Of a stretch of DNA of 64,000 nt, positions 38,629 through 48,448 are shown one piece after another. The notes beneath the pieces are model-generated. The model was not told where the DNA came from and ran no database searches. It saw only the letters and a list, made by a program, of their open reading frames with translations. Within the stretch, counting starts at the first letter, position 1. Every line of letters starts with the position of its first letter. The stretch is taken from contig JBDVKW010000001.1 of assembly GCA_039970995.1 (NCBI GenBank), positions 1-64,000 of the forward strand. Reading direction: 5' to 3'. The position numbers were made by a program, and so were the translations under genes. This DNA comes from Fulvivirga sp039970995 (GTDB taxonomy: Bacteria > Bacteroidota > Bacteroidia > Cytophagales > Cyclobacteriaceae).

Positions 38629-39316
38629 TTATCATTTTTTTAAATGCAAAATTATAGATGTTATACTCCAATTTGTGGTTTTCTTCAAACACTTTAACCG
38701 ATGCATTTGAAGGATTCAAATCTCTTTTTGTGGTATTTTCAAGTGGGACTTCTACACTTTGTTTTCCTAATTTTTTGGCTAGAACATCAACAGACTGCTG
38801 AAACTCTTCAACAATACCAATGTGCACAAAGTATTTTTGGAGGATTTCCTTATAATTAGAGCTGTTAATACCTTCAGGTAAAAACCTAAGCATATAGAGT
38901 GGTCTTTGCTCCACCCATGCGTCAATGTCTCCTCCGTACTTCATCTCTTTAATTTGCTCACCCTGCCAGTATAATGATCCTTCACTGATTAGTTTTCTCA
39001 TGTAAAAATACATGGATAACTGTACCTCTAAAGGATCTCTTAAAAAGGTAATTATTTGTGTTGTTTCAGGGTAGTAATCAAAAATGCCCTTCCCGTCTTT
39101 CTCTTTATCAAAATGCCCGTGTACACAAACAGGCTTGAAATTGCTAAACCAATTTACAAATGGTATTCGCTTGGCAGGTTTCTGGCGTTTATGATTATAG
39201 TAATGTGTAAAGAAACCAAGGCCAAACCACTTTCTTAATATATTATCAAAAGAACTTCCTCCACACTTTGGAATGTGCTGGCTGATTAAAATATTTTTGG
39301 GATCGTAGTTTTTCAA
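38618..39316 (-). CDS. Sulfotransferase (carbohydrate type), paralogue 1
   Basis: A 232-residue sulfotransferase. QHIPKCGGSSFDNILRKWF holds the PAPS 5'-phosphosulfate loop (PKCGGSSF) and ITFLRDPLEVQLSMYFYM the 3'-phosphate site. GFFTHYY and the C-terminal EENHKLEYNIYNFA block are shared with the protein at 37067. It probably transfers sulfate from PAPS to a sugar of the repeat unit. It lies 3 bp after the flavoprotein gene. Confidence 0.88.
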   Translation of the reverse strand: MKNYDPKNILISQHIPKCGGSSFDNILRKWFGLGFFTHYYNHKRQKPAKRIPFVNWFSNFKPVCVHGHFDKEKDGKGIFDYYPETTQIITFLRDPLEVQLSMYFYMRKLISEGSLYWQGEQIKEMKYGGDIDAWVEQRPLYMLRFLPEGINSSNYKEILQKYFVHIGIVEEFQQSVDVLAKKLGKQSVEVPLENTTKRDLNPSNASVKVFEENHKLEYNIYNFAFKKMINDQ

Positions 39317-39319
39317 AAT

Positions 39320-40573
39320 CTACTGAAGCTTTTTATTTAACTCCAATGAAGCCTCTATGCATTTATCCATATTGTAGTATTGCCATTCGGCAAAACGGCC
39401 AAGTAAATAAATACCATAAGGTTCGAGTAATTGCTTTAACTGATCAATAAGTCTTGAAGTGTTTTTTTCATGAATTATATAAGAGTTTGGTTCGAAATTT
39501 CGTGCAAGAGGTTTCAAATTTCCTGGAAGCCTTTTGATTTCTTCTAACATTGCTTTTTCATCATGCTCCCCTGAAAATTCAACCACACATGTAGGGCGCC
39601 CGTTTACTGCATTATTTGTTGCAGAGAAATTACCAGTATAGATAATTCTATGTGCTGCCAAATCCTTTTCTGGCAAATACAGCCATGACAAATCAGTTGG
39701 GTCGGTCTCACACAAAAAATTGGAAGTCCCATTTGATTTAAGTTGAGTAAGAGACTTTAGCAAAGAGTCTAACTCATCACTTCTTTCAAACTTAATGATA
39801 TTATTAAGCGACCGCACATCTCCAGTGAATACTATTTTATCGAAGGTATAATTTTGATTTATTAGAAGCATACCCTGTTCTTGATCAATAGATACGACTT
39901 CCATCTCTTTTTTAGCCCTAATATCTTTTGATAATCGATCTATAATAAATTGTGACCCGCCTTTTTTAGGGTAATAGAAAGTTGCGTGCACCATTTCTGA
40001 CTCTTCTTTTCTGAGAATATTACTTTTAATAATCTCTTTTACTTTAGGCATTGGCAATTTCCCCTCGAGCCATGCTAAAGGCACTTCTTTCAAATCCATA
40101 TTCCAAAGTTTTGAATTATATGGATTAAAGTATTCTGAGTATAAAGTCTTACCAAAGGTTTGATATAAAAAATCGTCAAAATTCAACGCCTCAACATCAT
40201 CATCTTTTTTGTTTAGCAATTCATCAATGCTTTGCTTAGCAATATCCTCTGGTAGCTGATAGAGAAAGTTTTCAATGGGATACCCTACATATTTTTGGAA
40301 TATATAAATTTTAGCATTTCTAACAGCCTTTTGAAATTCATTATCACGGTCAAAAAATGACCAAAACCACTTTTCTACCTCTGGATTTTTTGTGTTAAAG
40401 ACATGTCCGCCAACCTTATGAAATAAAGCTCCGTCTATTCGCTCACACGCAACCAAGCCTCCAAGATTACTTTTCTTCTCAAATAATGTTGGTTCATAGC
40501 TTCCTTCATCGCTTAATATTCTGGCCATAGAAGTACCTGAAATACCTCCTCCTATAATAGCTATTTTTTTCAT
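39320..40573 (-). CDS. UDP-galactopyranose mutase-like FAD protein
   Basis: A 417-residue flavoprotein. IAIIGGGISGTSMARIL (residues 4-20) is the FAD-binding GxGxxG, and EKKSNLGGLVA and HKVGGHVFNTKNPEVEKWFW match the mutase layout. The C-terminal LLGRFAEWQYYNMDKCIEAS recalls the G(R)xxEYxYxDM tail of UDP-galactopyranose mutase. It may make a furanose donor or oxidise or isomerise a sugar; true mutase activity is a guess, since the fold is shared with protoporphyrinogen-oxidase-like enzymes. Confidence 0.8.
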   Translation of the reverse strand: MKKIAIIGGGISGTSMARILSDEGSYEPTLFEKKSNLGGLVACERIDGALFHKVGGHVFNTKNPEVEKWFWSFFDRDNEFQKAVRNAKIYIFQKYVGYPIENFLYQLPEDIAKQSIDELLNKKDDDVEALNFDDFLYQTFGKTLYSEYFNPYNSKLWNMDLKEVPLAWLEGKLPMPKVKEIIKSNILRKEESEMVHATFYYPKKGGSQFIIDRLSKDIRAKKEMEVVSIDQEQGMLLINQNYTFDKIVFTGDVRSLNNIIKFERSDELDSLLKSLTQLKSNGTSNFLCETDPTDLSWLYLPEKDLAAHRIIYTGNFSATNNAVNGRPTCVVEFSGEHDEKAMLEEIKRLPGNLKPLARNFEPNSYIIHEKNTSRLIDQLKQLLEPYGIYLLGRFAEWQYYNMDKCIEASLELNKKLQ

Positions 40574-40574
40574 G

Positions 40575-41411
40575 TTACCTTTTAGTGATTTTTACATCTT
40601 TGGGATAAAATACAACCTGCCCGTACCCCACTTTTGCAAATTCTTCTTGTGAAATATCATCTCTACCATGCATGCCCGTGTCTTTGCTGAAACCTACTGC
40701 ATCTTCCAATGCGTTTTTATGCAAATTGTAACATTGGAAATCAAGATCAGCGAAATAACTAAATATATCCTGAACATGCTTATTCGGATTATCAAAAAAT
40801 AGACCATGTATTTCGATACAAACAAGTGGTCTATTTGATTTTATTAATTCCCTGGCTCCTTTTAAAACTGACATTTCGGCCCCTTCAACATCAATTTTTA
40901 ATAACTTTATGTTACCAGCAGAATTACAAATATCATCTAATCTACCTACAAAGACTTTTACAGCTACGGCCCCTTCATCTTTAAATTGCATGCTAGATCG
41001 TGTCATTAGCATGGAATCAATATTATTCATATGTAACACTCCTAAATCTTTGGAGTCCGAGGCAGCCAGCTCTAAAGTCCTAATATTTTCACACTTATTC
41101 AATTGCTGAACTTCAACTAATTTTTTAAACACCCAGGGGTTAGGTTCAAGGGCCAAGACTAAGCCTGATGATCCAACTTTCCGAGATGCTTCAAGAGCAA
41201 CTAAGCCTATATTGGCTCCTACATCTACAAATACATCTCCTTTTTCTAAATTGTCTCTAACGAACTGTACAAGCTCTGGCTCTATTGGGTTATTTGCCCT
41301 TAGGCTGAAAAAACTAAAGAGGTCAAGCGGAATTGCAACCTTTTCACCATTTACAGTTATCACATTTTTATTAAACCATAAATAGCCTTTCCTCAACAAA
41401 CTTAATATCAT
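40575..41411 (-). CDS. FkbM-family methyltransferase
   Basis: A 278-residue methyltransferase. FVDVGANIGLVALEASRKVG (near residue 60) binds SAM, and LALEPNPWVFKKL and IKLLKIDVEGAEMSVLKGA are the FkbM hallmarks. The family O-methylates sugars and polyketides. It overlaps the GT2 gene by 4 bases and is one base from the flavoprotein. Confidence 0.92.
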   Translation of the reverse strand: MILSLLRKGYLWFNKNVITVNGEKVAIPLDLFSFFSLRANNPIEPELVQFVRDNLEKGDVFVDVGANIGLVALEASRKVGSSGLVLALEPNPWVFKKLVEVQQLNKCENIRTLELAASDSKDLGVLHMNNIDSMLMTRSSMQFKDEGAVAVKVFVGRLDDICNSAGNIKLLKIDVEGAEMSVLKGARELIKSNRPLVCIEIHGLFFDNPNKHVQDIFSYFADLDFQCYNLHKNALEDAVGFSKDTGMHGRDDISQEEFAKVGYGQVVFYPKDVKITKR

Positions 41412-42388
41412 CTTATTCTTTTAACATAATGATTAAATACCTTACTTGACGAAATAGCTCCGTAATATCTTGGCCATTTACTTGTCCTTGTAAGGATTCC
41501 TATTTTTTGATAAGCTCTCCAAACTAAATTAACTAATCTGAGCCTTTTACTTTTCAATAACCTTGTGTGTTCTTCTTTTACGCTTTCAGCACTTAGGCCT
41601 CTTAGTTCATTAAGAAGGCGTGCTCCCGACCTTAACACGTCTAAAAATGAAGAAGATTTGCTTTGATATTTTTGAATTAATAGTGGTAGCATGAGCCTTG
41701 ATTTTTCCTCATCGCGTTGGGCATCCGTCAAATTCATACCCGTTGACTGCTCACCATGTATTATGTAAAAAAAGCAATCACTATTTGAATGAATCAATTT
41801 TGGTTTAAGAGCAGCCAAATTCCATAAGTAATACCAATCTTCATAAGTGATGAATCCTGTAGGCCAATCCGGTGCCCCGTTAAGAAAGGATCGTTTAAAT
41901 AGAAATGCTGGTATAGGAATGAAAAAACCTACGAGCATTAAATCATCAAGCTCTCTAAGTCTAATCCAAGGCCGGTAATGCATGATTTCATCAACTTGAA
42001 TAAACTTATTTCCGTTTTTTCTAACCTTGACATAAGGACTAAAAACTGCATCACCCTTATTATTTGTTAGCTTTTTAACCTGATGCTCGATCAGCCCACG
42101 GCTCATCAAATCATCAGAATCAAAATATTTCACAAATTCGCCATTTGCATGTTTAAGACCTATATTACGAGCAGCGCCTGGTCCAGTACCATTACTTTTT
42201 AAGTATCTGACCCTATTATCTGATACATCGTGTATGACGTCTTTAATATTCTCTTTGGAATTATCATCAACAACTATTACTTCAATATTTGTATAACTCT
42301 GATTACAAATATTTTTCAAGGTTTGAAATAATAGTTCGCTTCTCTCTTTTACGGGAATTATTATACTTACGAGCTCAAGTGATTTCAA
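41408..42388 (-). CDS. Glycosyltransferase family 2
   Basis: A 326-residue GT-A enzyme. VSIIIPVKERSELLFQTL starts the domain, VIVVDDNSKEN binds the nucleotide, GPGAARNIGLKHANGEFVKYFDSDD ends in the DSD metal site, and TYEDWYYLW is the acceptor-side ED motif. It is soluble, with no long hydrophobic tail. It adds one sugar of the unit; which one is unknown. Confidence 0.93.
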   Translation of the reverse strand: MKSLELVSIIIPVKERSELLFQTLKNICNQSYTNIEVIVVDDNSKENIKDVIHDVSDNRVRYLKSNGTGPGAARNIGLKHANGEFVKYFDSDDLMSRGLIEHQVKKLTNNKGDAVFSPYVKVRKNGNKFIQVDEIMHYRPWIRLRELDDLMLVGFFIPIPAFLFKRSFLNGAPDWPTGFITYEDWYYLWNLAALKPKLIHSNSDCFFYIIHGEQSTGMNLTDAQRDEEKSRLMLPLLIQKYQSKSSSFLDVLRSGARLLNELRGLSAESVKEEHTRLLKSKRLRLVNLVWRAYQKIGILTRTSKWPRYYGAISSSKVFNHYVKRIR

Positions 42389-42398
42389 AGCTTATTAT

Positions 42399-43496
42399 TC
42401 AATTGAAAACTTCAGATATTTTCTTAGATGCTGTTCCATCGCCATATGGGTTAACAGCTTTAGCCATTTTGTTGTAGCTTTCCCTATTTTCAACTAAATC
42501 ATCAACGGCTTTAATAATTGCATTCTTATTGGTCCCTACCAGTTTAGCCGTCCCTGCCTCTATGCCCTCAGTCCTTTCGGTAACTTTTCTCATAACCAAA
42601 ACAGGCTTACCAAGTGCAGGGGCTTCCTCCTGAATACCACCAGAATCGGTAAGTACGAGGTAAGATTGTTTCATCAACCATAATAAGTCTGGATATTCAA
42701 GTGGCTCTATGAGTTTCACACTCTCCAATTTACTTAAATTGTGAAATACTGTTGACCTCACATTTGGATTTAAATGCACCGGGTATACAAAAAGCAAGTC
42801 TTTATGCTTTCTAGACAACTCAATTATAGCGTCACAGATATTCTGAAAAGGCTCGCCAAAGCTCTCCCTGCGATGGCCTGTTACCAATACTATTCTTTTT
42901 GAGAGGTCTATTTCATTTAGTACTTTTCTTTTATGTTCATTTTTACTCAATATGTCTAAGCCAAGTAATAGTGCGTCAATTACAGTATTACCAACAACAA
43001 ATACGTTATCCTTAATATTTTCAAGCTCTAGATTCCTGGCCGAAAGTTCAGTCGGACAAAAATGATACGATGCCAATTGTGCTATAAGTTTTCTATTACC
43101 TTCTTCAGGAAACGGTGAATTAAGGTTATTACTTCGTAATCCGGCCTCAATATGTGAAATTTTGATGCCCTTATAAAATGCAGACAATGCTCCTGCAAAA
43201 GCCGATGTTGTATCTCCTTGCACAACCACGTTGTCAGGTGACTCATCTTCAAGGACACGCTCCAGCTGATTGATTATACTTGTCGTAATAGAAAACAATG
43301 ACTGATTCTCAGTCATTACATTTAAATCATAATCAGGTATAATATTGAAAAATTCTAAAACCTGGGAAAGCATTGACTTGTGCTGACCAGTCGAACATAC
43401 TATAACTTTATTTTTCCGGGACTTACTTAACTCTAGTATTAATGGAGCAAGCTTTATGGCTTCAGGTCGGGTACCTAAAATAAACACATGTTTCAT
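42399..43496 (-). CDS. wecB: UDP-N-acetylglucosamine 2-epimerase (non-hydrolysing)
   Basis: A 365-residue GT-B-fold epimerase that interconverts UDP-GlcNAc and UDP-ManNAc. GTRPEAIKLAPLI (residues 7-19), QGDTTSAFAGALSAFY, HIEAGLRS, TGHRRESFG and LTDSGGIQEEAPALGKPVLVMR are family-typical. No ManNAc dehydrogenase (WecC) is in the window, so ManNAc itself may be used. It lies 13 bp after the pyruvyltransferase gene and 10 bp before the GT2 gene. Confidence 0.96.
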   Translation of the reverse strand: MKHVFILGTRPEAIKLAPLILELSKSRKNKVIVCSTGQHKSMLSQVLEFFNIIPDYDLNVMTENQSLFSITTSIINQLERVLEDESPDNVVVQGDTTSAFAGALSAFYKGIKISHIEAGLRSNNLNSPFPEEGNRKLIAQLASYHFCPTELSARNLELENIKDNVFVVGNTVIDALLLGLDILSKNEHKRKVLNEIDLSKRIVLVTGHRRESFGEPFQNICDAIIELSRKHKDLLFVYPVHLNPNVRSTVFHNLSKLESVKLIEPLEYPDLLWLMKQSYLVLTDSGGIQEEAPALGKPVLVMRKVTERTEGIEAGTAKLVGTNKNAIIKAVDDLVENRESYNKMAKAVNPYGDGTASKKISEVFN

Positions 43497-43509
43497 AAAG
43501 TATATGGTG

Positions 43510-44289
43510 CTAGGTTTTGAATGGACAATTGGCCATCAATTCATCACCCAAACTTACTAAATCAATTTGAGGCAAGGTCTCCTTTTCTGTTAAATGAGAT
43601 TTGAAATAATCATAGTCGGCACTATGTTCATTAATTAATAATGGGCGGGCACCGTTAATATTTACTGAGTGGTAGTAATCATTAAACTTAATACCATCTC
43701 CATATAGCTTATCACTGAATTTGACCCATCTACTCGGTATTCCATATGCATGTGAAACGATTATACCGTGCAATGAACTCGAAAACGTAAACGAACAACT
43801 ACAGATATCTTTTACTACTTCCTCAATGTCTTTAGTTAGGTCGATCACTTTTATTCGGTCATCTACTTTTACTTTTACCATCTCATAGTCAACTATATGA
43901 GGAATAATGCCAATTTCAGCATTGCTTATTACTTTAGGTTTAAGAAATCTAGGTAACAAAATTGCAGGATCTCCATAAACCTCAGGTACTTTATGCCCTT
44001 GTTTTATAAGTATTTCACGAGTTAATGGTCCTCTGACAGCATAAAATATCGCTGGACCCACTTTTGTTTTACGATCAATTAAACCAGCACCCCAAATAAT
44101 GCAATTTCTTTTAGCGGCTGCAAGTATACTTCCAATAACCATATGGGTCTTAGGCCAGGGCATCCTACTGGTTTTTTGAAACCTAACTGTTTTTCCAGTT
44201 ATTTTCTCTACCAAATAAGGACCCAATTCATCTCCAAAATTAGATATACCGTCATTATTATGCCACCACAGATTAATAGTCCTTGCCAT
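43510..44289 (-). CDS. Polysaccharide pyruvyl transferase family protein
   Basis: A 259-residue protein of the polysaccharide pyruvyltransferase (CsaB/ExoV) family. NLWWHNNDGISNFGDELGPYLVEKI is the start, AVRGPLTREILI the RGPxT block, VYGDPAILLP the GDP motif, and SSLHGIIVSHAYGIPSRWVKF the S(L/M)HG site. Members add ketal pyruvate from PEP to sugars and so create acidic groups. It overlaps the sulfotransferase gene by 17 bases. Confidence 0.9.
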   Translation of the reverse strand: MARTINLWWHNNDGISNFGDELGPYLVEKITGKTVRFQKTSRMPWPKTHMVIGSILAAAKRNCIIWGAGLIDRKTKVGPAIFYAVRGPLTREILIKQGHKVPEVYGDPAILLPRFLKPKVISNAEIGIIPHIVDYEMVKVKVDDRIKVIDLTKDIEEVVKDICSCSFTFSSSLHGIIVSHAYGIPSRWVKFSDKLYGDGIKFNDYYHSVNINGARPLLINEHSADYDYFKSHLTEKETLPQIDLVSLGDELMANCPFKT

Positions 44290-44995
44290 TTAGTCTTGTA
44301 ATTACTTCATCAATTCTTGAAATCTGATCTTTATTTAAATAAGATTTCCATTTATTTAGGCTCTCAAGATTGAAAGATTCTGGTTTAAACTGATTAGTTA
44401 AACCCAAAAATTTTGACAGTTTTTCCAAATGTTCATCTTGATTGAGAAGCAGATCATTGTAATTCATTACCATAACGTTTGATGGTAATTTTTTGGCTAA
44501 ATCTAACAGTCTTACTTTATGAGACTCCCATCTTAAAGCACTTTTTTGTTCAATACTTAATGATGCATAAACTTCCTTGTTTTTATTGCTAATTCCCAGG
44601 AAGGGGTTCGACACATTTAAAGGCAACAAATTAAACCAATTTGATACTCCCTCGTGCTGTAGCATACTTGACACCGTAGAGTAGACATCTCTATAAATTC
44701 CAACAAATTTTGCTTCGGGGAAAGCTGCCAGCAGCTCTTCTACAAACCAAATATTCGGGTGGCTTTTTTCAAGAATTGCCGGAGATTTAGATTTATTGAA
44801 AAGGTTTTTATAATTCTTAATTAGCTTTTTTATTTTGCCTCTTTCAACTTGTTGTGTCGCAATTTTTGTAGAAAGAGTGAATGTACGTTCATCTTCAATG
44901 TAAGGATCGACATCTTGGTGTGAACCAATAATTCTTCCAATTAAATGGGTACCAGACCTCCCCGAGCCAATTACAAAAATTATTTTCTTATCCAT
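44273..44995 (-). CDS. Sulfotransferase (Sulfotransfer_1/3 type)
   Basis: A 240-residue sulfotransferase unlike the two paralogues downstream. GSGRSGTH (residues 10-17) is the PAPS 5'-phosphosulfate loop, and FVGIYRDVYSTVSSMLQHEG (near residue 95) carries the Arg and Ser of the 3'-phosphate site. It probably sulfates a sugar in the cytoplasm. It overlaps the flippase gene by 16 bases and the pyruvyltransferase by 17. Confidence 0.9.
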   Translation of the reverse strand: MDKKIIFVIGSGRSGTHLIGRIIGSHQDVDPYIEDERTFTLSTKIATQQVERGKIKKLIKNYKNLFNKSKSPAILEKSHPNIWFVEELLAAFPEAKFVGIYRDVYSTVSSMLQHEGVSNWFNLLPLNVSNPFLGISNKNKEVYASLSIEQKSALRWESHKVRLLDLAKKLPSNVMVMNYNDLLLNQDEHLEKLSKFLGLTNQFKPESFNLESLNKWKSYLNKDQISRIDEVITRLNGKDY

Positions 44996-46404
44996 GATAA
45001 TAACCTAAATACTAATTTATATATATGGATTCTACCTTGTACAATAACATCAATTGCCAATAAGAGCATAAACGATTGAGTTATTATAACGTGGTTTAAA
45101 TATAAACCCACTAAAAGACCCATTGATAACACTATTTTAAAACCCCAAAAATAGATGATCCTTTTTAGATCGAACTGAAAGGATTTATAAAATGCTATGA
45201 ACAACGTGGCAGGTAAAACTATCATAATATATACTGAACTCAAGGCCAGTGCCACTTCTTCTAAGCCGAAAAGCGAGCCAATAATAATTGCAATTACAGT
45301 TATAACCGATGAAAATAGTCCGAGTTTAAATAAAAGGTTTTCTTTTTTAAGCAAAACGTATATGTTACCAAAGGTTCTGGAGAGTACAAATGGAATTGAC
45401 AACACCCCAAAATAGGATGCTATTGGAGCAACACTCACCCAATCCTTACCCCAAATTAAAATAATGATAGGTTTTGCAAACAAAACCAAAGAAATAGTTA
45501 CAGGCAATATCACTAGTGACATTAATTTTAGAGCACTATTGTAAGCAATAATTAGTTCTTCCTTAGACAATTTCATGTCCTCTTTTAAACTTGGAAGGAG
45601 TACTGAGTTAAAAACACCAGAAATTAAATTCATTTGCATAGTCATTAATTGATAAGCCTTTGAATATATCCCCAAAGAGTAGGCACCGAAACTTTTCCCA
45701 ATAATAAGGTTATCAGCATTACTTGACCAATATTGTATAAACCTGCTCCCTGTAACGTTTAAAGATGTATGTTTTACTTTTCTCCAGGCTATATTTAGAG
45801 AAGTAAAGGTTGCCTCTCCATGTAGTAAACAAACTCTTCTCTGTAACAAAACTGAAATTAATAATACAGAAAATAACTGCCCCCATATTAATGACCAATA
45901 GGAGAACTCTAAATAGGCCAAAAGAATCGTTAGAAGTGAGCCTGAAACATACCCAATAAACAGCACTTGCCCTACCTCTTTAAAGCGTAGCTCCTTCTTT
46001 AGCACAGCCATGGGAACAACATTTGCCGTCTCAATTAATAATACAAAAGATATCAAGCAGGTTGGTAAAAACAGTAGCGGCTCTTCATAAAATAAAGTAA
46101 TTGGATATGCCAGCATTAATATTAATCCCATAAGACTTAACCCAACTATAATCGAAAGCCATTGCACCATGCGATAAAACCTCCAACCATAATCCTCTCG
46201 AATTAATACATATGATATACCTGAATCTTTAAAATATGACACAAAACCGGTAAATACGGTTATCATTGCCACAATACCATACTCTTCAGGGTCAAGTAAT
46301 CTTGCAAGAAATACAGATGCTAGAAAACGCAATAAGGTATGAGAATAATTATAAGATCCAATCGTAATTAAATTGGAATAGATGCTTTTCTTTCCATTGC
46401 TCAT
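44980..46404 (-). CDS. Wzx-type flippase (oligosaccharide MATE/MOP family)
   Basis: A 474-residue membrane protein with about 12-14 hydrophobic segments. The N-terminal YSHTLLRFLASVFLARLLDPEEYGIVAM block is typical of lipopolysaccharide/teichuronic-acid exporters such as WzxC/TuaB. It moves lipid-linked repeat units across the inner membrane for Wzy. The start codon overlaps the gmd stop (TAATG on the minus strand). Confidence 0.93.
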   Translation of the reverse strand: MSNGKKSIYSNLITIGSYNYSHTLLRFLASVFLARLLDPEEYGIVAMITVFTGFVSYFKDSGISYVLIREDYGWRFYRMVQWLSIIVGLSLMGLILMLAYPITLFYEEPLLFLPTCLISFVLLIETANVVPMAVLKKELRFKEVGQVLFIGYVSGSLLTILLAYLEFSYWSLIWGQLFSVLLISVLLQRRVCLLHGEATFTSLNIAWRKVKHTSLNVTGSRFIQYWSSNADNLIIGKSFGAYSLGIYSKAYQLMTMQMNLISGVFNSVLLPSLKEDMKLSKEELIIAYNSALKLMSLVILPVTISLVLFAKPIIILIWGKDWVSVAPIASYFGVLSIPFVLSRTFGNIYVLLKKENLLFKLGLFSSVITVIAIIIGSLFGLEEVALALSSVYIMIVLPATLFIAFYKSFQFDLKRIIYFWGFKIVLSMGLLVGLYLNHVIITQSFMLLLAIDVIVQGRIHIYKLVFRLLSWIRK

Positions 46405-47516
46405 TATTCATAATAATTGAAAGCATCAAAACCCGAGTCGATCATATGTTTATTTTTTTTCATTAAGCTGAGATCAGAGGTTATCATATCATGCACAAGT
46501 TCTTGAAGATTATATTTAGGTTTCCAATTTAATAGCTTTCTCGCCTTTGTTGAATCACCAATCAAAAGGTCAACTTCTGTTGGACGATAATAAGTTGGAT
46601 CGATAGCCACAACCTCTTTACCAGGCTTGATGTCAAACTCTTTGTTTTGGACACTCTTGATAACGGCAATTTCTTTTTCTCCCGAACCTTTGAATTCAAG
46701 TTCAATCCCGAGCTTTTCAAATGCCATTTTAACAAAATCTCGTACTTTTGTAGTTACGCCTGTAGCTATCACTAAATCCTGCGGCACCTCTTGTTGCAGC
46801 ATGAGATACATTGCCTCAACATAATCTTTAGCATGCCCCCAATCACGTTGAGCATCAAGATTTCCAAGGTACATCTTATCCTGTAAACCAAGCGCTATTC
46901 TACACGCGGCTCTTGTTATTTTCCTGCTTACAAATGTCTCTCCTCGAATGGGAGATTCATGATTAAATAAAATACCATTGCATGCGTAAATATTGTAGGC
47001 TTCACGATAATTTACGGTAATCCAATACGCATATAATTTGGCTACACCATATGGTGATCTCGGATAAAAGGGTGTTGACTCACTTTGAGGTGTTTCCTGT
47101 ACCAAACCATATAACTCTGATGTTGAAGCTTGATAAAACTTAGTTTTCTTCTCAAGATTTAAGATTCTAATAGCCTCTAAAATTCTGAGTGCTCCAAGCC
47201 CATCAGCATTTGCTGTGTATTCTGGTGTTTCAAATGAAACCTTCACATGACTCATTGCACCAAGATTGTAAATTTCATCTGGTTGTACTTCTTGAATAAT
47301 GCGTATTAGGTTGGTTGAATCAGTTAGGTCACCATAGTGTAAGTGAAAGTTCAAACCTTCTTCGTGAGGATCATGATAAAGATGATCTATTCTATCTGTA
47401 TTGAACAATGAGGATCTCCTCTTTACACCATGTACCTCATATCCTTTAGATAATAATAATTCAGCTAAATAAGCTCCATCCTGCCCTGTTATTCCTGTAA
47501 TCAGTGCTTTCTTCAT
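46404..47516 (-). CDS. gmd: GDP-mannose 4,6-dehydratase
   Basis: A 370-residue SDR. ITGITGQDGAYLAELLLSKG binds NADP, KRRSSLFNTDRIDHLY and LHYGDLTDSTNL are diagnostic, STSELYG carries the catalytic Ser/Thr/Glu and YGVAK the YxxxK. It converts GDP-mannose to GDP-4-keto-6-deoxymannose, used by the following step (fcl, immediately upstream, overlapping by 4 bases). Confidence 0.97.
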   Translation of the reverse strand: MKKALITGITGQDGAYLAELLLSKGYEVHGVKRRSSLFNTDRIDHLYHDPHEEGLNFHLHYGDLTDSTNLIRIIQEVQPDEIYNLGAMSHVKVSFETPEYTANADGLGALRILEAIRILNLEKKTKFYQASTSELYGLVQETPQSESTPFYPRSPYGVAKLYAYWITVNYREAYNIYACNGILFNHESPIRGETFVSRKITRAACRIALGLQDKMYLGNLDAQRDWGHAKDYVEAMYLMLQQEVPQDLVIATGVTTKVRDFVKMAFEKLGIELEFKGSGEKEIAVIKSVQNKEFDIKPGKEVVAIDPTYYRPTEVDLLIGDSTKARKLLNWKPKYNLQELVHDMITSDLSLMKKNKHMIDSGFDAFNYYE

Positions 47517-48448
47517 TTCTCGTAATTCTTTAAAAAATCCTGATATGCTAGTTCAATCCCATCCCTGAGACCGGTTTCAGGTTCAAATCCTACCTCTTGT
47601 ATTTTTGACACATCCAGCAACTTCCTCGGTGTACCGTCTGGCATAGTTGTATCAAACTCCAGCTTACCATTGAACCCTACCACTTCTTTAATAAGTAAGG
47701 CTAGGTCTTTGATAGAAATGTCTTTGCCTGTTCCTATATTAATGGGTTCGCCCTCCGAATACTTTTCCATTAATAAAACACAAGCTTTTGCAAGATCATC
47801 GGCAAATAAGAACTCACGAAGTGGAGATCCAGTGCCCCATATTGTCACACTTTCTTTATTAAGAGATTTAGCTTCATGAAATTTTCTGATCAGCGCTGGT
47901 AAGACATGTGAATTGTTTAAATCATAGTTATCGCCATAGCCGTAAAGGTTAGTTGGCATGGCCGAAATAAAATCGCAGCCATATTGATGCCTATACGTTT
48001 CACAAAGTTTTAGCCCAGCAATTTTTGCTATAGCATAAGGTTCATTAGTATGCTCTAAACTACCAGTCAATAAAGAATCTTCTTTGATTGGCTGTTCAGC
48101 GTATTTGGGATAGATACACGATGAACCCAAATACAACAACTTCTTTACACCAGTAATGTAGCTTTGATGAATCACATTTGTCGATATCATCAAATTATCA
48201 TATAAAAACTCACCTCTCATAGTGTTATTAGCATGAATCCCACCAACTTTGGCTGCAGCTAAAAAAACATATTCTGGAGCTACTTGATCAAAAAGTTTCG
48301 ATACTGATTCTGGGCTTCTTAGATCATACTCTTTCGATGAGAAGCCGAAAATATTTTTAAACCCTTTGTTTTTTAAGTACCGAAATATCGCTGAACCCAC
48401 CATACCATTATGGCCGGCTATATAAATATTTGATTCTTTACTCATCAT
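47513..48448 (-). CDS. fcl: GDP-L-fucose synthase
   Basis: A 311-residue epimerase/reductase. IAGHNGMVGSAIFRYL binds NADPH, LGSSCIYPKYAEQPIKED holds the catalytic Ser and Cys, and YAIAK the YxxxK pair; MPTNLYGYGDNYD is family-typical. It makes GDP-L-fucose from the Gmd product. It overlaps Wzc by 4 bases (ATGA), so it is translationally coupled to the export genes. Confidence 0.97.
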   Translation of the reverse strand: MMSKESNIYIAGHNGMVGSAIFRYLKNKGFKNIFGFSSKEYDLRSPESVSKLFDQVAPEYVFLAAAKVGGIHANNTMRGEFLYDNLMISTNVIHQSYITGVKKLLYLGSSCIYPKYAEQPIKEDSLLTGSLEHTNEPYAIAKIAGLKLCETYRHQYGCDFISAMPTNLYGYGDNYDLNNSHVLPALIRKFHEAKSLNKESVTIWGTGSPLREFLFADDLAKACVLLMEKYSEGEPINIGTGKDISIKDLALLIKEVVGFNGKLEFDTTMPDGTPRKLLDVSKIQEVGFEPETGLRDGIELAYQDFLKNYEK

